Shown: positions 7,468 through 9,283 of the stretch, piece by piece
Layout: every line of letters starts with the position of its first letter
How positions within the stretch are numbered: the stretch's first letter is position 1
Origin: Balneolales bacterium
GTDB taxonomy: Bacteria > Bacteroidota > Rhodothermia > Balneolales > Natronogracilivirgulaceae
Assembly: GCA_007133875.1 (NCBI GenBank)
Contig: SLLW01000058.1
Span: 1-9,283 of the forward strand
DNA: 9,283 bases
Direction: 5' to 3'
Position numbers and translations under genes: made by a program
Notes under the pieces: model-generated
Seen by the model: only the letters and a program-made list of their open reading frames with translations
Told to the model about the DNA's origin: nothing
Database searches by the model: none

Positions 7468-8205
7468 TTACCAATCTTTTTCCTGGGGATCCGCCGGATC
7501 GAATTGCCGTTTTTTGAAATCCTTGATCAGATCTTTTTCGATTTGTTCAAGGGCATTCATGATATCCTCTGCGTGACGGAGCTGCTCAGTGGATATTTCA
7601 GGCATGGATTCCCTTTGCTGCTCTTCGTTTTGCGGATTTTCGTCCAGCGGAGTGATATCTTCGCGGGTTTCGCCATCCTGCTGCTGCCCGTTGTCATCGG
7701 CCGGAGGCGGCTGGCCGGATTGCGGCTCGGGCTGTTGCTCCTGCTCCTGCTCTTCGTCATCATCATCCTCTTCTTCATCTTCCGGCGGTGTCTCCTGCTG
7801 ACGTCGTTTCAGCAGCTCATAGTTGTACTTAGCATCCTCATCATCGGGATCAAGATCAATCGCCTGGCGGAAATGGTTCAGGGCATTTTCGGTGTCTCCG
7901 GCCTCTTCGTGGAGATAACCGAGATTGTATTCGGCAGGTGCCCGGCCGGACGCATCGGTCGTTTGCTCGCGATACCGCTCAAAAACACGGATCGATTCTT
8001 CGGTTTTCCCCTGTCGCGCCAGTGCGCTTCCATAATTGAACAGAAGTTGCGGGGAGTCCGGATTATTATCGAGCAGCTCACGGTAGATCGCCTCGGCACG
8101 TTCATACTCCCCCGCTTCATAAGCACGGTTTGCCTCCACGGCACGGTCATCATTGACGGCACCGGTGAGTATCAGAGCAAGTATTGCGAACAGGAAATAC
8201 CTCAT
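7468..8205 (-). CDS. batC: BatC-like TPR protein with signal peptide and acidic linker
   Basis: This is a 245-residue secreted or membrane-tethered protein. The N-terminus MRYFLFAILALILTGAV is a short signal peptide or anchor. Three TPR-like repeats follow (about 21-52, 53-86 and 90-122; for example NRAYEAGEYERAEAIYRELL and AEYNLGYLHEEAGDTENALN), giving a probable protein-binding surface. Next comes a very acidic Glu/Asp/Gln/Pro linker (about 138-200) and a C-terminal amphipathic helix (about 204-232, ISTEQLRHAEDIMNALEQIEKD). TPRs, a low-complexity linker and a C-terminal ALEQxE-type helix are what BatC proteins show, and the position directly before batD supports the name. It lies 27 bases after the yebC stop with no Shine-Dalgarno. 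The coding of the acidic linker creates long artificial hydrophobic frames on the other strand. The partner proteins BatA and BatB (von Willebrand A domain membrane proteins) are not in this window. Confidence 0.87.
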   Translation of the reverse strand: MRYFLFAILALILTGAVNDDRAVEANRAYEAGEYERAEAIYRELLDNNPDSPQLLFNYGSALARQGKTEESIRVFERYREQTTDASGRAPAEYNLGYLHEEAGDTENALNHFRQAIDLDPDDEDAKYNYELLKRRQQETPPEDEEEDDDDEEQEQEQQPEPQSGQPPPADDNGQQQDGETREDITPLDENPQNEEQQRESMPEISTEQLRHAEDIMNALEQIEKDLIKDFKKRQFDPADPQEKDW

Positions 8206-8208
8206 TGC

Positions 8209-8229
8209 GTTATTTGAAAATGTAATAAC
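8209..8229. repeat. Small inverted repeat between yebC and batC
   Basis: GTTATT (8209-8214) and AATAAC (8224-8229) are perfect reverse complements separated by 9 bases. They lie between the yebC stop and the batC start, with the nearer arm 3 bases upstream of the batC ATG. A 6-bp, AT-rich stem is weak and could be chance. If it forms in the mRNA it would sit over the batC ribosome landing site. It has no T-run and is not a terminator. Confidence 0.25.
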
Positions 8230-8232
8230 CGG

Positions 8233-8991
8233 TCAGAGTTGCTCCGCTACGGCAAGCGTCTCATCGTCCATTTTAATATTATTAAAAACGTTGCTGACAT
8301 CGTCGTTTTCTTCCAGGAAATTCATCAGCTTGAAATTGGTAAGTGCCGTGGATTCATCCAGTTTCACTTCGGTTTTTGGGATCCACTGCAACTCGGCATT
8401 TTTGATGGTGTAGCCGCACTTCTCAAGATGATCCCGGACCGTTGCCAGGTCTTCACGACGGGTGGAAACTTCGAGGATTTCTTCATCATCGTCATTGAGA
8501 TCCTCTGCGCCGGCGTCGATCGCCTCCAGCATGAGCTCCTCCTGGTCAACTCCTTCTGCCGGTACCGAAATAATACCTTTCTGGTCAAACAGGTAGGAGA
8601 CCGATCCGCTGGTTCCCAGGTTGCCACCGAACTTGGTAAAAGCATGGCGTACTTCGCTTACCGTACGGGTGGGATTGTCGGTGGTCGCCTCGACAAAATA
8701 GGCTACCCCGCCGGGGCCATATCCCTCATATACGATTTCTTCAAAACTTTGGCCGGCACCCAGTTCCCCGGTCCCTTTTTTGATCGCCCGTTCGATGTTA
8801 TCCTTGGGCATGTTGTTGGACTTGGCATTTGCAATGGCGAGACTCAGGCGGGGATTACCGGAAGGGTCGCCTCCTCCATCCCGTGCGGCGATGGTCAGTT
8901 CCCGGATGATCCGGCTGAAAATTTTGGACCGGGCAGCATCCACCCCGGCTTTCTTGTGTTTGATATTTGCCCATTTGGAATGTCCAGCCAT
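8233..8991 (-). CDS. YebC/PmpR family regulator or translation factor
   Basis: This 252-residue protein is the full-length YebC/PmpR family product. It opens with the hallmark MAGHSKWANIKHKKAGVDAARSK and goes on with FSRIIRELTIAARDGGGDP, NAKSNNMPKDNIERAIKKGTG, YEGYGPGGVAYFVEATTDN, RTVSEVRHAFTKFGGNLG and SVSYLFDQKG, covering the three family domains. Members have been described as DNA-binding regulators (PmpR of Pseudomonas), and more recently as ribosome-associated factors that help translate proline-rich stretches (YebC, mitochondrial TACO1). Sequence alone does not say which role applies here. The ATG at 8991 is certain from the conserved N-terminus, although no Shine-Dalgarno precedes it. 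It is the first gene of the minus-strand run and the batC start is only 27 bases downstream, so it is probably co-transcribed with batCDE. The acidic DLNDDDEEI stretch is ordinary for the family. Confidence 0.95.
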   Translation of the reverse strand: MAGHSKWANIKHKKAGVDAARSKIFSRIIRELTIAARDGGGDPSGNPRLSLAIANAKSNNMPKDNIERAIKKGTGELGAGQSFEEIVYEGYGPGGVAYFVEATTDNPTRTVSEVRHAFTKFGGNLGTSGSVSYLFDQKGIISVPAEGVDQEELMLEAIDAGAEDLNDDDEEILEVSTRREDLATVRDHLEKCGYTIKNAELQWIPKTEVKLDESTALTNFKLMNFLEENDDVSNVFNNIKMDDETLAVAEQL

Positions 8992-9071
8992 AATAAACAG
9001 TCACGTAGTTGAAAATTCAATTGATTAAAAATGTCAGGGTACCACTTATTCCATAACCCCGATAATATACG

Positions 9072-9283
9072 ATGATCCGGAGCAACTCTTCCAGAGAGAA
9101 CTATTGTAACAGGAAAACGGTTAATCAGGCAATTCCATATGTGAGAAAGGCATGTTTTTCGATATCATTTCGTTATAGAAGTCATTTGTTGTTGGTGGCT
9201 GGAATGTGTTGTGATGATCCGCCCGAATCAGGTAACGTAATTTCGCCGGACACGATATCCCCGGACACGATATCCCCGGACAC
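9072..9283 (+). CDS. Possible start of a secreted or lipoprotein-like protein, running off the window
   Basis: The frame is open from ATG 9072 to the window edge (about 70 codons, no stop), divergent from yebC. A GTG at 9141 (VRKACFSISF) is another possible start. The notable part is HLLLVAGMCCDDPPESGN followed by ISPDT pentapeptides encoded by the 15-bp tandem repeat. A hydrophobic run, a Cys, an Asp/Pro-rich tether and a repetitive linker resemble the start of a surface lipoprotein. However, the residue before either Cys is Met or Cys instead of the usual Gly, Ala or Ser, the hydrophobic core is short and broken by Arg and His, and there is no good ribosome site. This is a weak candidate that conflicts with the minus-strand frame over the same repeat. 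Confidence 0.22.
   Translation, partial: MIRSNSSRENYCNRKTVNQAIPYVRKACFSISFRYRSHLLLVAGMCCDDPPESGNVISPDTISPDTISPD
9182..9283 (-). CDS. Possible C-terminal tail of a repeat-containing protein, start outside the window
   Basis: Reading leftward from the window edge, a frame is open for 33 residues to TGA at 9184-9182. It begins with repeated VSGDI pentapeptides from the 15-bp repeat and ends ITLPDSGGSSQHIPATNNK. The repeat length is a multiple of three, as in coding tandem repeats. The orientation is the same as yebC, leaving about 190 bases between this stop and the yebC ATG, enough for a promoter. No domain can be recognised from so short a piece, and the alternative is a plus-strand gene or non-coding repeat. 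Confidence 0.22.
   Translation of the reverse strand: MSGDIVSGDIVSGEITLPDSGGSSQHIPATNNK
9246..9283. repeat. 15-bp tandem repeat, 2.5 copies, continuing past the window
   Basis: The unit CCGGACACGATATCC occurs at 9246-9260 and 9261-9275 and partially at 9276-9283, with no mismatch, and then the window ends. The true copy number is unknown. The unit contains the palindrome GATATC. Being 15 bases long it would encode pentapeptide repeats in any frame: ISPDT on the plus strand or VSGDI on the minus strand in the frames that stay open. A variable-number tandem repeat in a surface protein gene is the simplest reading, but a non-coding repeat is not excluded. Confidence 0.9.

Larger units (their letters stand above)
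8992..9283. other. Region upstream of yebC with no confident gene
   Basis: The first 80 bases are AT-rich, as expected for a promoter region of the leftward yebC-bat run. On the minus strand a TATATTAT-like element (9061-9069) lies about 70 bases from the yebC start, but no convincing partner box is seen at normal spacing, so I do not call a promoter. A perfect small inverted repeat, TTGAA-AA-TTCAA (9009-9020), lies 18 bases upstream of the yebC ATG and could be an operator or chance. Further right the base composition becomes more balanced and ends in a 15-bp tandem repeat. Two mutually exclusive edge reading frames, one on each strand, are listed separately. Confidence 0.5.

Noticed and set aside
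7735..7800. Simple-sequence repeat of ctc/ctg/atc triplets
   Set aside because: The triplets are explained by the acidic Glu/Asp/Gln codons of the BatC linker and are not regular enough to be a true microsatellite.
7462..8217. Long plus-strand reading frame (251 codons) rich in Leu, Ile and Phe, resembling a membrane protein
   Set aside because: It is the exact antisense shadow of batC; the hydrophobic run is simply the complement of the Glu/Asp/Gln linker codons, and the frame has no recognisable family motif.
8239..9012. Plus-strand reading frame of 257 codons opposite yebC
   Set aside because: It covers the unmistakable YebC coding region on the other strand; composition and lack of motifs mark it as a shadow.

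Overview
The window looks like chromosomal housekeeping sequence from a bacterium of the Bacteroidota/Balneolota/Rhodothermota group. Three things point there: a batC-batD-batE (Bacteroides aerotolerance) gene run, gene starts that mostly lack a recognisable Shine-Dalgarno sequence, and a single-lipoyl-domain 2-oxo acid dehydrogenase E2 of the kind common in that group. Two proteins (E2 and BatC) carry strikingly acidic linkers, which would fit a salt-adapted member, but this is inference. No rRNA, tRNA, insertion sequence, integrase or CRISPR array was seen.

Plus strand, 1-3327. The window opens inside the C-terminal third of a PLP-dependent Cys/Met metabolism enzyme (1-402). After a 114-base gap comes a tight three-gene run: a dihydrolipoamide acyltransferase (517-2019), panC (2016-2933) and panD (2923-3327). 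The first pair overlaps by 4 bases (a TTG start sharing TTGA with the E2 stop) and the second by 11 bases. PanD makes beta-alanine from aspartate, PanC joins it to pantoate to give pantothenate, and pantothenate is the precursor of CoA, the acyl acceptor of the E2 enzyme. The run is therefore metabolically coherent.

Minus strand, 8991 down to 3322. Five genes run in one direction with very small gaps: yebC (8991-8233), batC (8205-7468), batD (7463-5667), batE-like (5670-4720) and an M20 metallodipeptidase (4683-3322). BatC, BatD and BatE are envelope proteins (TPR, beta-domain plus membrane anchor, TPR plus SH3). The usual partners batA, batB, MoxR and the DUF58 protein are not here; yebC sits where batAB would be expected. 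The dipeptidase stop codon overlaps the panD stop codon tail-to-tail, so the two transcription units meet with no intergenic space.

Right edge, 8992-9283. This is an AT-rich stretch upstream of yebC, followed by a 15-bp tandem repeat (2.5 copies) that runs off the window. The repeat is open on both strands and could be the start of a plus-strand secreted protein or the tail of a minus-strand protein. The window cannot settle which.

I did not find a convincing, previously undescribed system. The points most worth a second look are the batCDE cluster without batAB behind yebC, the edge repeat, and the E2-panC-panD coupling.
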